From the IMG/VR virus record IMGVR_UViG_3300021962_000584, positions 1-25,597 of that record: 25,597 nt of DNA; one strand, 5' to 3'. Positions 8,700 through 13,887 of the stretch are shown here, in pieces. The translations under genes and the position numbers were made by a program. Origin of the DNA: a virus. The notes below the pieces were generated by a model. That model saw only the letters and a list, made by a program, of their open reading frames with translations. It had not been told where the DNA came from and made no database searches. The first letter of the stretch is position 1; each line of letters starts with the position of its first letter.

Positions 8700-8861
8700 T
8701 TAGTTCTTTTCAGCTTGACCCCATACTAATCCAATAAGGGTCATAACACCAGCGATGATTTGTTCTGCGACACTTTCTTCAAGTGTGCCTTTCAATACTA
8801 ACATACCACCAACAAATGTTAGGGTGTGTCTAATTACGGAAAACCATTTTTCTTTAGTCAT
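8700..8861 (-). CDS. Small membrane protein, possible holin
   Basis: A 53-residue gene I translated by hand (ATG at 8861, TAA at 8700-8702). It begins MTKEKWFSVIRHTLTFVGGM and contains two hydrophobic stretches, about 12-23 with a GG pair and about 35-47 (IIAGVMTLIGLVWG), ending in a charged AEKN tail. Two short transmembrane helices with a Gly-rich first one and an RH-x-LT start resemble the small Pam3-gp28-like family of putative phage holins; the name is from memory. It lies just upstream of the terminase genes, 6 nt before terS. No endolysin is visible in the window, so a lysis role cannot be supported by context. The leader contains ATAAACA and an AT-rich TATATTTATTGG element. Confidence 0.6.
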   Translation of the reverse strand: MTKEKWFSVIRHTLTFVGGMLVLKGTLEESVAEQIIAGVMTLIGLVWGQAEKN

Positions 8862-8908
8862 AATTGAAATTGTTTATACCAATAAATATATGTAAATGAC
8901 TAAAATAG

Positions 8909-8936
8909 AAAACCCCCACCTTTATTCAGATGGGGG
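8909..8936 (-). terminator. Intrinsic terminator (minus strand)
   Basis: On the minus strand an 8-bp stem, CCCCCATC paired with GGTGGGGG (one T-G pair), closes an 8-nt loop and is followed by TTTT, C, TATTTTA. It lies about 65 nt after the stop of the 62-residue gene at 9002 and ends that small-gene unit before the holin-terminase unit. Confidence 0.75.
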
Positions 8937-9001
8937 AACAAACCAAATGGGAGCAGTTTGTTTTTGTATCTTGGTTATTGTAATTCAGCCAGTCAGCCAA
9001 T

Positions 9002-9190
9002 CTACAAGATAAATATTCTTTCTAATACTTGGTGTTCTTTGATTTGTTTTCTAATATCATTACAAATCGTTTGGGTAGAATAATCAACCCCACCATTATC
9101 TGTTATTTGTCTTGACCTTTCTTCAGCATTATCCAATATTGATAAAAATGCTGGTAGGTCGTTGAGTTCTATTTCAAATTGTATTTTCAT
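9002..9190 (-). CDS. Hypothetical small acidic protein
   Basis: A 62-residue protein beginning MKIQFEIELNDLPAFLSIL. I chose the ATG at 9190 because it lies 1 nt after the stop of the upstream gene; a GTG at 9202 in the same frame would add four residues and overlap that gene. A short beta strand followed by two helices is suggested, with no membrane segment or known motif. It is the last gene of a two-gene unit ended by the terminator at 8909-8936. I do not recognise it; position among small accessory genes suggests an early or host-interaction role, which is only inference. Confidence 0.6.
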   Translation of the reverse strand: MKIQFEIELNDLPAFLSILDNAEERSRQITDNGGVDYSTQTICNDIRKQIKEHQVLERIFIL

Positions 9191-9191
9191 A

Positions 9192-9422
9192 TTATTTACC
9201 ACGATATTCAGAATTTATGAATGCGTCAAGCTTTTCAAATTTTGAAACCATATCTTTAGAATATCCGTTGATGACGAAATCTTCCAACATGGTTGTTGTT
9301 TTGATAAGGTCGCTCATAGTGGGGCATATCCCACAGGTGTTGTAATAATCTAATGCCAATTTTAGTTGGCTCTGACGAATGATTTGTTTGTCTTTGTCGG
9401 TTGCGTTTGTTGAGTTTGCCAT
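9192..9422 (-). CDS. Hypothetical small helical protein
   Basis: A 76-residue protein starting MANSTNATDKDKQIIRQSQL. It is predicted to be mainly helical, with a CGIC pair at about 30-33 and no transmembrane segment. It has its own upstream promoter-like region (TTGACTTT and TATATTTA at 9458-9487) and an A-rich leader containing ATAAACA, so it probably starts a transcription unit with the 62-residue gene that follows 1 nt downstream. I do not recognise the family. Confidence 0.6.
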   Translation of the reverse strand: MANSTNATDKDKQIIRQSQLKLALDYYNTCGICPTMSDLIKTTTMLEDFVINGYSKDMVSKFEKLDAFINSEYRGK

Positions 9423-9457
9423 AATTTTACTTTTTTTTCTGTTTATTGTTATACTAA

Positions 9458-9487
9458 TAAATATAACATAAGTGTTCCTAAAGTCAA
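9458..9487 (-). promoter_or_regulatory. Promoter-like module TTGACTTT ... TATATTTA
   Basis: TTGACT (9482-9487) and TATATT (9460-9465) are 16 bp apart. A 13-mer, GTTATATTTATTA, spanning the second box (9455-9467) is identical at 13536-13548. The module sits between a stop codon at 9489 and the ATG at 9422, with the ATAAACA leader element at 9440-9446. Confidence 0.5.
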
Positions 9488-9488
9488 G

Positions 9489-9800
9489 TTATTCAGCCAA
9501 AATTTTATCAATAACATTTACAAATACTAACACATCATCGTCTTCGTGTTTGTATGCGGTGCTTTCATAGAAATAACCTTTTGATGTTCTACCACCGACA
9601 TTCATAACAAAGTCCAATTCCATATTGTATAGTTTTGGAAGTGATGGTGCGTTTTCCACAACACTCATAATCATAGACCTTGTAAGGTATTCTTCCAAAG
9701 TCATATTGAGGTGTTGGCTCATAAAGGTTTCTTCATTTTTCTTATCAACCACAAGAATTGCGTTGAGTTTGGTTTCAGGTTTCAATACTACTTTTTCCAT
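9489..9800 (-). CDS. Hypothetical protein
   Basis: A 103-residue soluble protein starting MEKVVLKPETKLNAILVVDK. It shows a beta-alpha-beta-beta pattern with a central GGRTSKGYFYES strand-turn and an acidic HEDDDVLVFVNV end. It follows the 55-residue gene by 5 nt, so the two probably share the promoter at 9978-10009. No family is recognised and no catalytic residue pattern is obvious. Confidence 0.6.
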   Translation of the reverse strand: MEKVVLKPETKLNAILVVDKKNEETFMSQHLNMTLEEYLTRSMIMSVVENAPSLPKLYNMELDFVMNVGGRTSKGYFYESTAYKHEDDDVLVFVNVIDKILAE

Positions 9801-9805
9801 TTTGT

Positions 9806-9973
9806 TTATTTTTTATTTAGTTGTTTTACTTCAAAGTGTGGATAAAAACCAGACATTATACCTTTCTGTATTTTGGTTTTTACATATTCTAACAAGTCAG
9901 TTATGTCTGTGCCTCTTTCAACACCTAACCATACCATATATGTTATTCCGTTTAGCTCTATTTTCTTTTTCAT
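9806..9973 (-). CDS. Hypothetical 55-residue protein from a predicted leaderless transcript
   Basis: A short gene found by hand: ATG at 9973, TAA at 9806-9808, encoding MKKKIELNGITYMVWLGVER and a Lys-rich end. A perfect Bacteroidetes-type promoter (TTTG, 20 bp, TATCTTTG) ends 4 nt before the ATG, so the mRNA is predicted to start at or within one base of the start codon. The protein has a beta hairpin-like start and a helix; I do not recognise it. The exact promoter-gene spacing supports it being a real gene. Confidence 0.65.
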   Translation of the reverse strand: MKKKIELNGITYMVWLGVERGTDITDLLEYVKTKIQKGIMSGFYPHFEVKQLNKK

Positions 9974-9977
9974 AGTT

Positions 9978-10009
9978 CAAAGATACATCAAAGATTTTAT
10001 ACTGCCAAA
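9978..10009 (-). promoter_or_regulatory. Bacteroidetes-type promoter, leaderless start
   Basis: On the minus strand TTTG (10006-10009), 20 bp, TATCTTTG (9978-9985): a full match to the Bacteroidetes consensus TTTG-N19-21-TAnnTTTG. Only 4 nt (AACT) separate it from the ATG at 9973. The -33 side reads TTTGGCAGT, identical to the promoter at 10283-10314. Confidence 0.8.
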
Positions 10010-10010
10010 A

Positions 10011-10253
10011 TTATTTTGAAATATTTTTTGGATTTAGACAAGCTATTTCAATCAAACCAAACTCCCGATGGTGTTTGTGGATTGGGTGATTGGGATTACC
10101 AGTAACATAATCGTAGTAATATTGTGCTTCTTTCTTGGTAGAAAAAGTAATTGACGATTGTTCTTTGGTATTCCAATTTACGAATACTTTGTGTAATCCA
10201 CGCTTGATGGTGGATAATTCTACAGATACGATGTTTTGGTCTATGTAATTCAT
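10011..10253 (-). CDS. Hypothetical small protein
   Basis: An 80-residue protein starting MNYIDQNIVSVELSTIKRGL. A beta-rich first half is followed by a helix (KKEAQYYYDYV) and a His-rich segment (HPIHKHHREFG, about 56-66). The pattern of strand, strand, helix with KEA-x-x-Y-x-D resembles small phage proteins of unknown role that I cannot name. It is driven by the promoter at 10283-10314 with an ATAAACA leader. The next gene has its own promoter, so it may be monocistronic. Confidence 0.6.
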   Translation of the reverse strand: MNYIDQNIVSVELSTIKRGLHKVFVNWNTKEQSSITFSTKKEAQYYYDYVTGNPNHPIHKHHREFGLIEIACLNPKNISK

Positions 10254-10282
10254 AATTTTATTTGTTTATCAGATTAGTCCTA

Positions 10283-10314
10283 CAAAGTAAAAGCAAAAAA
10301 TCTGAACTGCCAAA
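10283..10314 (-). promoter_or_regulatory. Bacteroidetes-type promoter
   Basis: TTTG (10311-10314), 20 bp, TTACTTTG (10283-10290), one mismatch to TAnnTTTG. Predicted transcript start near 10279, giving a leader of about 26 nt that contains ATAAACA (10263-10269) before the ATG at 10253. Confidence 0.65.
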
Positions 10315-10322
10315 TAAATTTT

Positions 10323-10568
10323 TTACAAATTGTATTTTTTTTTGAATTGCTCGTGAATGGGGGTTTCAATATCATACCCAAGTGTTTTCATAATATCTTT
10401 CACTTCATTACCATAAGTGTAATTGAAATCCACCAGCTTTTCATTTTTGTTTCTTCGTATGTTCCAGCATTTTTTACAGATATTAGCAAAGCTGTCCCTA
10501 TTACTTCTTGAGTAATAAAAATTGGAAGTATCCAATTCCAAATCACACATGGAACAAATTTTATTCAT
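10323..10568 (-). CDS. Small zinc-ribbon protein
   Basis: An 81-residue protein starting MNKICSMCDLELDTSNFYYS. Two Cys pairs, CSMC (5-8) and CKKC about 25 residues later, make a zinc ribbon of the type found in HNH/endonuclease VII-like phage proteins, but no catalytic His-Asn-His core follows. The C-terminus (EVKDIMKTLGYDIETPIHEQF) is a short conserved helix-turn tail shared with the zinc-ribbon gene at 11335. I chose ATG 10568 because an upstream in-frame start at 10727 would read straight through the terminator hairpin at 10583-10604 and overlap the previous gene. Function unknown; nucleic-acid binding is an inference from the ribbon. Confidence 0.65.
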   Translation of the reverse strand: MNKICSMCDLELDTSNFYYSRSNRDSFANICKKCWNIRRNKNEKLVDFNYTYGNEVKDIMKTLGYDIETPIHEQFKKKYNL

Positions 10569-10582
10569 AATCATAATTACAT

Positions 10583-10604
10583 AAAAAAAGGGGTCATAGA
10601 CCCC
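10583..10604 (-). terminator. Intrinsic terminator (minus strand)
   Basis: Minus strand GGGGTC, TAT loop, GACCCC, then TTTTTTT (10583-10589). It follows the stop of the 63-residue gene at 10630 by about 25 nt and precedes the ATG of the zinc-ribbon gene by 14 nt. Confidence 0.85.
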
Positions 10605-10629
10605 CTTTCCCTGAAAACAAATGGAACAC

Positions 10630-10821
10630 TCAAGCCTTGATTGATTTGGCTTCACCATAGAAAGAAATTCTTTCTTCCATAGAATTTGGGTATTTTTCCA
10701 ATTTAGAAAAAATAAAATTATCCACAACCCTAATGTCTGACGGAGCCAGCTTCTGCCAGCCCCAATATTGTATTTTTCTTTCAGTCCTTTCTAATGGACT
10801 TTGCTTACACGAACAACCCAT
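10630..10821 (-). CDS. Hypothetical small protein with N-terminal CxC
   Basis: A 63-residue protein starting MGCSCKQSPLERTERKIQYW. It overlaps the end of the preceding 91-residue gene by 17 nt and is followed by a strong terminator, so it is the last gene of its unit. The CxC at residues 3-5 and the basic, Trp-containing body suggest a small soluble protein, possibly metal binding; no family is recognised. Confidence 0.55.
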   Translation of the reverse strand: MGCSCKQSPLERTERKIQYWGWQKLAPSDIRVVDNFIFSKLEKYPNSMEERISFYGEAKSIKA

Positions 10822-11080
10822 CGTATTCTTCTTCTATTTTTTTTACAACTTCAGTTAGGAAAAAACAAAGTTCAAATTCATCGGCTTCTTCATAAGCTTG
10901 AATTTTTATTTTTGTTTCTTCTATGGTTCTTTTTAGAAAAGATAAGAAATCTACATCACAAAGTGTAGCACCTAATTCAGATTGTCTAATATAAATTAGA
11001 GCAGATTGCTTTATCAATTCTTCTCTTTGTTGGGTAGTGAGCCCAAAAATATCTTCCTTTGTGAGCTCTTCTAAATCCAT
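10805..11080 (-). CDS. Hypothetical acidic helical protein
   Basis: A 91-residue protein starting MDLEELTKEDIFGLTTQQRE, predicted nearly all helical and acidic, with an EEYDGLF end. It starts 1 nt after the stop of the membrane/coiled-coil gene and overlaps the next gene by 17 nt, so it is in the middle of a tightly packed unit. No known motif was seen. Confidence 0.6.
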   Translation of the reverse strand: MDLEELTKEDIFGLTTQQREELIKQSALIYIRQSELGATLCDVDFLSFLKRTIEETKIKIQAYEEADEFELCFFLTEVVKKIEEEYDGLFV

Positions 11081-11081
11081 T

Positions 11082-11342
11082 TTATTTATTCATTTGTTTC
11101 TTGAATGTATTGAGTTCTTTTTCCATCTTATCAATACAAGCTTTATATTCTTTGATTTCCTTTTTCAGCTCTGAAACTTCATCTTTCAAATCTTCTATGG
11201 TTCTGGTATAAACATCTAAAATACCTTTTACATTATCCAATACGATTTTATCAGTTTCCGCTTGGTTTTTTCTTGAGCCAAATATAAAACCTACTATTGT
11301 TGCGATAAAACTGAATATCGCAGTAATAATAACATTATCCAT
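11082..11342 (-). CDS. Small membrane-anchored coiled-coil protein
   Basis: An 86-residue protein with one N-terminal transmembrane helix (about 4-22, VIITAIFSFIATIVGFIFG), a short basic turn (SRKN), then a long charged helix (about 28-84) with heptad-like leucine/isoleucine spacing. The layout suits a cytoplasmic coiled coil anchored in the inner membrane, as in small phage lysis-accessory or superinfection proteins, but no specific family is recognised. It overlaps the end of the upstream zinc-ribbon gene by 8 nt. A spanin-like role is possible but would need an outer-membrane partner, which I do not see. Confidence 0.65.
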   Translation of the reverse strand: MDNVIITAIFSFIATIVGFIFGSRKNQAETDKIVLDNVKGILDVYTRTIEDLKDEVSELKKEIKEYKACIDKMEKELNTFKKQMNK

Positions 11343-11634
11343 ATCTTTTCTTATTTCGTTCTTCTACTTGTTTCCAAACAGGTTTTTCTTTATTATATGG
11401 GTCATAACCCATTCCAATAAGTATCTCGTTGATGCTATTTCTATCGTTATTCTTTTTAGTTTTCATAGCTTTTTTAGCTATACAACTTCTACACATCAAA
11501 CAATTTCCATAGGCATCAATCCAATCTACACAACCAGTAAATTTACTCTTGGGAAGCCATAATTTACAACTATCGCATTCGTATTCCCATTCACCGATTT
11601 CATTTACACGCTTTCTTCTGACTATCTGTTCCAT
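11335..11634 (-). CDS. Small zinc-ribbon protein, related to the one at 10323
   Basis: A 99-residue protein from ATG 11634 starting MEQIVRRKRVNEIGEWEYEC. It has CDSC followed about 25 residues later by CRSC, plus extra Cys in the loop, and ends with INEILIGMGYDPYNKEKPVW, a tail matching that of the 81-residue zinc-ribbon protein. The same frame is open upstream to 11784, adding a hydrophobic T-rich-encoded stretch (MSAILLLFQIILF...). I prefer the short form because the upstream DNA is a poly-T/hairpin intergenic region, but a membrane-anchored longer form cannot be excluded. Function unknown; DNA or RNA binding is inferred. Confidence 0.6.
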   Translation of the reverse strand: MEQIVRRKRVNEIGEWEYECDSCKLWLPKSKFTGCVDWIDAYGNCLMCRSCIAKKAMKTKKNNDRNSINEILIGMGYDPYNKEKPVWKQVEERNKKRYG

Positions 11635-11646
11635 AATAAAAAAAAA

Positions 11647-11733
11647 GGGGGGATAAGCGAAAAAAAAAATTATCATAAACAGAATAATCTGAAATAAAAG
11701 TAAAATAGCAGACATAAAAAACTTATCCACCCC
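11647..11733 (-). repeat. Long-loop inverted repeat followed by T9 (possible weak terminator)
   Basis: Minus strand GGGGTGGATAAG (11722-11733) pairs with CTTATCCCCCC (11647-11657) with one bulged T and a loop of about 64 nt rich in T; nine Ts follow (11638-11646). It lies between the replication genes and the zinc-ribbon ATG. The loop is long for an intrinsic terminator, hence low confidence in that function. Confidence 0.35.
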
Positions 11734-11746
11734 TGTATAATAAATA

Positions 11747-12511
11747 TTACAATTCCAAGTCAAAAACATCAAGTGTTTCTTCATGGGACTTCCAGTCAGC
11801 CTTACCGCTCTTTTTTTGATTTACAAATCCAAGTCCAAGCTGATAGACGGGCTGATTGTCTATGGTCTGTTCTGTTTTTATGCCTTTTTCAACCAAGATA
11901 CTTTCTTCAAAAGTTCTCATCGTTGGATATTGTTTCCAATATTCAGGGTGTAAATTCATTTCAAGGTCTGTAATCCACTTTTCCAACATCGGTGGGGTCA
12001 GGGTATTCAAATCAAGTTTCGTTTCATTACAGAAGACCTGGTAGTCCTTTACGGACATTATTACACCTTTGGGTGTAAGACCCTTGAGTGCTATTTCATT
12101 TTTCGTTGAATATCTTACCAAAATTCCGTTGGAAGTTCTGGTTGTTTTTGTATTCTTCCATTTGGGTAGTTCATACTTGTCCTTGATAAGTTCCACAGCC
12201 TGCCATTCAACAATTTCACCAAAGTTGTTTCTAACGGGCTTCCATAACTTGTTGGAATATTCTTTAGCTAATTGCTTGGATAAATTTGTAATACTTTGAT
12301 AAACACTATCTTCAGTTGCTAAATCAGTTTCCAATCTGTCCCAAAACCAGTGGTCTTGGTTCTCATCAAGGAAATCAACTATTCCGTTGAAGATATTATC
12401 TTCTACCAAATTCGTAGAATACTTTTTGATAAATGGTTGTAGGTCAAACCATAGTTGAAGCAAAAAATCGTCTGTGTTTGCTTCAAATGCTCCGATGTAA
12501 TTTGTTTTCAT
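11747..12511 (-). CDS. Replication-module protein of unknown function
   Basis: A 254-residue protein whose ATG overlaps the stop of the initiator-like gene (ATGA), so the two are translationally coupled. It is rich in Trp, Lys and Asp, predicted helical in the first 110 residues, with a basic middle (about 125-165) and an acidic C-terminus. There is no Walker motif, zinc site or nuclease signature, so it is not a DnaC-type ATPase or primase by sequence. By position it could be a partner of the initiator, in the way lambda P follows lambda O, loading or recruiting a host helicase; this is context-only inference and the family is not recognised. Confidence 0.6.
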   Translation of the reverse strand: MKTNYIGAFEANTDDFLLQLWFDLQPFIKKYSTNLVEDNIFNGIVDFLDENQDHWFWDRLETDLATEDSVYQSITNLSKQLAKEYSNKLWKPVRNNFGEIVEWQAVELIKDKYELPKWKNTKTTRTSNGILVRYSTKNEIALKGLTPKGVIMSVKDYQVFCNETKLDLNTLTPPMLEKWITDLEMNLHPEYWKQYPTMRTFEESILVEKGIKTEQTIDNQPVYQLGLGFVNQKKSGKADWKSHEETLDVFDLEL

Positions 12512-13287
12512 TTTTGTAAAAATTTATTTAGTTGTTCTAGTGCTAATTTATTTTGTTCTTCTTTGGATAGTTTTTTTGGTTGAGCTCTGAAATTTTTGAT
12601 TACAGCCCACGAATATATGCCATCTTGAAGATAATACGCTAATTCTTTTTTGTAATACCCTTTTTTGTTCTTTTCACTTTCCAAATATAAACAATATTTT
12701 TCCGCATTATCAAATGCTAATTTTCGTTGGACTGCGTCTAACCTGTTCCACACTTGGAATGCCTTTTCCATATTCACCCCCTCTTCGTTGTATCGTTCAA
12801 CCAAAGAAAGAAAATCAGATGGGTAGGCTGACGGCTGCCAGACAGCAGCTATACTATCATCTATATTATCTACTATATTATTTATAGACGACCTGTCTAT
12901 AGCTATAGACGAATTGTCTATAGGGTATAGACCATCTGTCGTGGGGGTATAGACATCTTGTCTATGGGGGATAGACAGATTGTCGTGGGGTTCTTCTTCA
13001 AGGGAACATACCAAATCTTCAATACCAGTAAAAATTTCAGGTTCTTTTTGAAGATAGATAAATCGTCTTTTACCATCAAAGAAAATCTTGATATATCCTT
13101 TTTCAGTAAAGTTGGAAATGATACGACTAATTTGTCTTTCAGACACCCCAATCTTATATGAAGCATATTCATTTGAAAAGCATATTGATTGCTTGGATTT
13201 ATGTAATCCAACAATAAGGGACATCAAGACATTTTCATCTGCCTTGAAGCCCTTATATGTTTGGAAGACAATAAAATTACTCTTCAT
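12508..13287 (-). CDS. Replication initiator-like winged-helix protein carrying an internal origin
   Basis: A 259-residue protein from ATG 13287. The N-terminal domain (about 1-90, starting MKSNFIVFQTYKGFKADENV) has the pattern of a phage/plasmid initiator winged helix: helices, then SNEYASYKIGVSERQISRII (HTH), KGYIKIFF strand and RFIYLQ wing. A low-complexity linker (about 110-160, Asp/Ile/Ser rich) is encoded by a repeat array resembling an origin. The C-terminal helical domain (about 165-259) resembles DnaD-like or helicase-loader-binding tails. An in-frame ATG at 13419 would give 303 residues, but overlaps the HTH gene by 143 nt; the chosen start overlaps it by only 11. The arrangement copies lambda O, where iterons lie within the gene between the DNA-binding and partner-binding domains. 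Confidence 0.75.
   Translation of the reverse strand: MKSNFIVFQTYKGFKADENVLMSLIVGLHKSKQSICFSNEYASYKIGVSERQISRIISNFTEKGYIKIFFDGKRRFIYLQKEPEIFTGIEDLVCSLEEEPHDNLSIPHRQDVYTPTTDGLYPIDNSSIAIDRSSINNIVDNIDDSIAAVWQPSAYPSDFLSLVERYNEEGVNMEKAFQVWNRLDAVQRKLAFDNAEKYCLYLESEKNKKGYYKKELAYYLQDGIYSWAVIKNFRAQPKKLSKEEQNKLALEQLNKFLQK
12849..12884. repeat. Three tandem AT-rich 12-mers (candidate DNA unwinding element)
   Basis: CTATACTATCAT, CTATATTATCTA and CTATATTATTTA follow each other without gaps at 12849, 12861 and 12873. They sit directly beside the five iterons, as the AT-rich 13-mers do at many bacterial and phage origins. Confidence 0.7.
12883..12988. repeat. Five dyad iterons (candidate replication origin)
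   Basis: Five 19-bp units start at 12883, 12904, 12926, 12948 and 12970: TATAGACGACCTGTCTATA, TATAGACGAATTGTCTATA, TATAGACCATCTGTCGTGG, TATAGACATCTTGTCTATG, GATAGACAGATTGTCGTGG. Consensus TATAGAC-N5-GTCTATA, an inverted repeat. Periods are 21, 22, 22 and 22 bp, two helical turns, so an initiator would bind one face. The period is not a multiple of three, so selection is on DNA rather than on the encoded peptide. Confidence 0.8.
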
Positions 13288-13483
13288 TCTTATTGTCTTC
13301 AAAAGTGATGTATCCCCAACGACCATTTGGATTTGTTGGGTCTTCCATTCCAAGACGAATTTTTCTAATGTGTCCCGCAGACACTCCGTAATCTCTGGCA
13401 ATCGTGGTTGATTTTTCACCCGATGCTAAACGCTTCTTGATTTGACGAATTACACGCAAACCATACAATTTGATTTTTGGCAT
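13277..13483 (-). CDS. Small helix-turn-helix protein
   Basis: A 68-residue protein beginning MPKIKLYGLRVIRQIKKRLA. The middle (about 22-45) is a clear resolvase/homeodomain-like HTH: SGEKSTTIARDYGVSAGHIRKI, with recognition helix around VSAGHIRKI. A short NPNGRWGYITF strand follows, as in HTH modules attached to phage homing nucleases, but no nuclease is present. It is the first minus-strand gene after the divergent control region and is preceded by the promoter at 13539-13567 and a palindrome at 13511-13525 in its own leader, so it could regulate itself and the replication operon. It overlaps the start of the initiator gene by 11 nt. Confidence 0.75.
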   Translation of the reverse strand: MPKIKLYGLRVIRQIKKRLASGEKSTTIARDYGVSAGHIRKIRLGMEDPTNPNGRWGYITFEDNKNEE

Positions 13484-13510
13484 TTTACTAATTTTTTTTG
13501 TTTCTGTTTA

Positions 13511-13525
13511 TTATGTGTTCCATAA
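13511..13525. promoter_or_regulatory. Candidate operator palindrome
   Basis: TTATG, 5 nt, CATAA: a perfect 5-bp inverted repeat in the leader of the HTH gene, downstream of its predicted promoter. Its position would suit autoregulation by the HTH protein. The arms are short, so chance is possible. Confidence 0.35.
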
Positions 13526-13538
13526 GGGAATACAATAA

Positions 13539-13567
13539 TAAATATAACATTCTAACAGAAAAGTCAA
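13539..13567 (-). promoter_or_regulatory. Promoter-like module for the replication operon
   Basis: TTGACT (13562-13567) and TATATT (13541-13546) spaced 15 bp on the minus strand, sharing the 13-mer GTTATATTTATTA and the TTGACTTT box with 9458-9487. The leader to the ATG at 13483 contains ATAAACA (13505-13511). Confidence 0.5.
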
Positions 13568-13595
13568 GCGACCATAAAAAAAAAGTTCCAAAAGG

Positions 13596-13627
13596 TTTGT
13601 TTTTCTAAAAACTTATATTTATATTTG
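13596..13627 (+). promoter_or_regulatory. Bacteroidetes-type promoter for the plus-strand gene
   Basis: TTTG (13596-13599), 20 bp, TATATTTG (13620-13627): perfect consensus. Predicted start near 13631, leaving a leader of about 17 nt with A-rich sequence and no Shine-Dalgarno before ATG 13648. It is divergent from the promoter at 13539-13567. Confidence 0.85.
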
Positions 13628-13647
13628 TATCATAATACAAAATAACT

Positions 13648-13863
13648 ATGAAAACAATTTATATTGATTACCCTGTTGAAATGTCCTTCAACACAAAAAA
13701 AGAGTTTCAAAACAACGATGAACGCACTACCTATCTTCATCAGGTTTTGCGTAGAAAGAAAGTTGATAGTCCCTGCCACGCTTATACTGACTATGTGGTA
13801 GAACACGCAGATATTGCCCCTATCAAACAAGATAATTGGGAAGTATGGGCTGTTGGTTCGTAA
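13648..13863 (+). CDS. Hypothetical small protein, plus-strand gene
   Basis: A 71-residue protein starting MKTIYIDYPVEMSFNTKKEF, one of only two plus-strand genes. It is soluble, with a beta strand start, a helical middle (ERTTYLHQVLRRKK) and a Trp-containing end (WEVWAVGS). A perfect Bacteroidetes promoter lies just upstream, which supports expression. The opposite orientation to all neighbours and the closeness to the replication control region suggest an early or regulatory role; the family is not recognised. Confidence 0.7.
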   Translation: MKTIYIDYPVEMSFNTKKEFQNNDERTTYLHQVLRRKKVDSPCHAYTDYVVEHADIAPIKQDNWEVWAVGS

Positions 13864-13883
13864 GGAATTATTCTATATCTTTG
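13852..13883 (+). promoter_or_regulatory. Promoter with leaderless start
   Basis: GTTG (13852-13855; one mismatch to TTTG), 20 bp, TATCTTTG (13876-13883), then 4 nt (TAGT) to the ATG at 13888. It overlaps the end of the upstream 71-residue gene. The -7 box and its 4-nt distance to the ATG match the promoter at 9978-10009. Confidence 0.7.
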
Positions 13884-13887
13884 TAGT

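Noticed and set aside
8862-9001. Additional gene between the holin-like gene and the 62-residue gene
   Set aside because: Only a terminator and AT-rich leader sequence are seen; no plausible frame with a start codon.
10323-10727. 134-residue form of the zinc-ribbon gene
   Set aside because: The added N-terminus is encoded by the previous gene in another frame and by the terminator hairpin at 10583-10604.
11335-11784. 149-residue form with an N-terminal hydrophobic segment
   Set aside because: The hydrophobic stretch is what a T-rich intergenic region encodes by default; the ATG at 11634 fits the zinc-ribbon domain. Not fully excluded.
12849-12988. CRISPR array
   Set aside because: Repeats are imperfect dyads with 2-3 nt between units, not identical repeats separated by unique spacers of about 30 bp.
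12508-13419. Longer 303-residue form of the initiator from ATG 13419
   Set aside because: It would overlap the HTH gene by 143 nt, and the recognisable winged-helix domain begins at the internal ATG 13287, which gives an 11-nt overlap typical of this genome.
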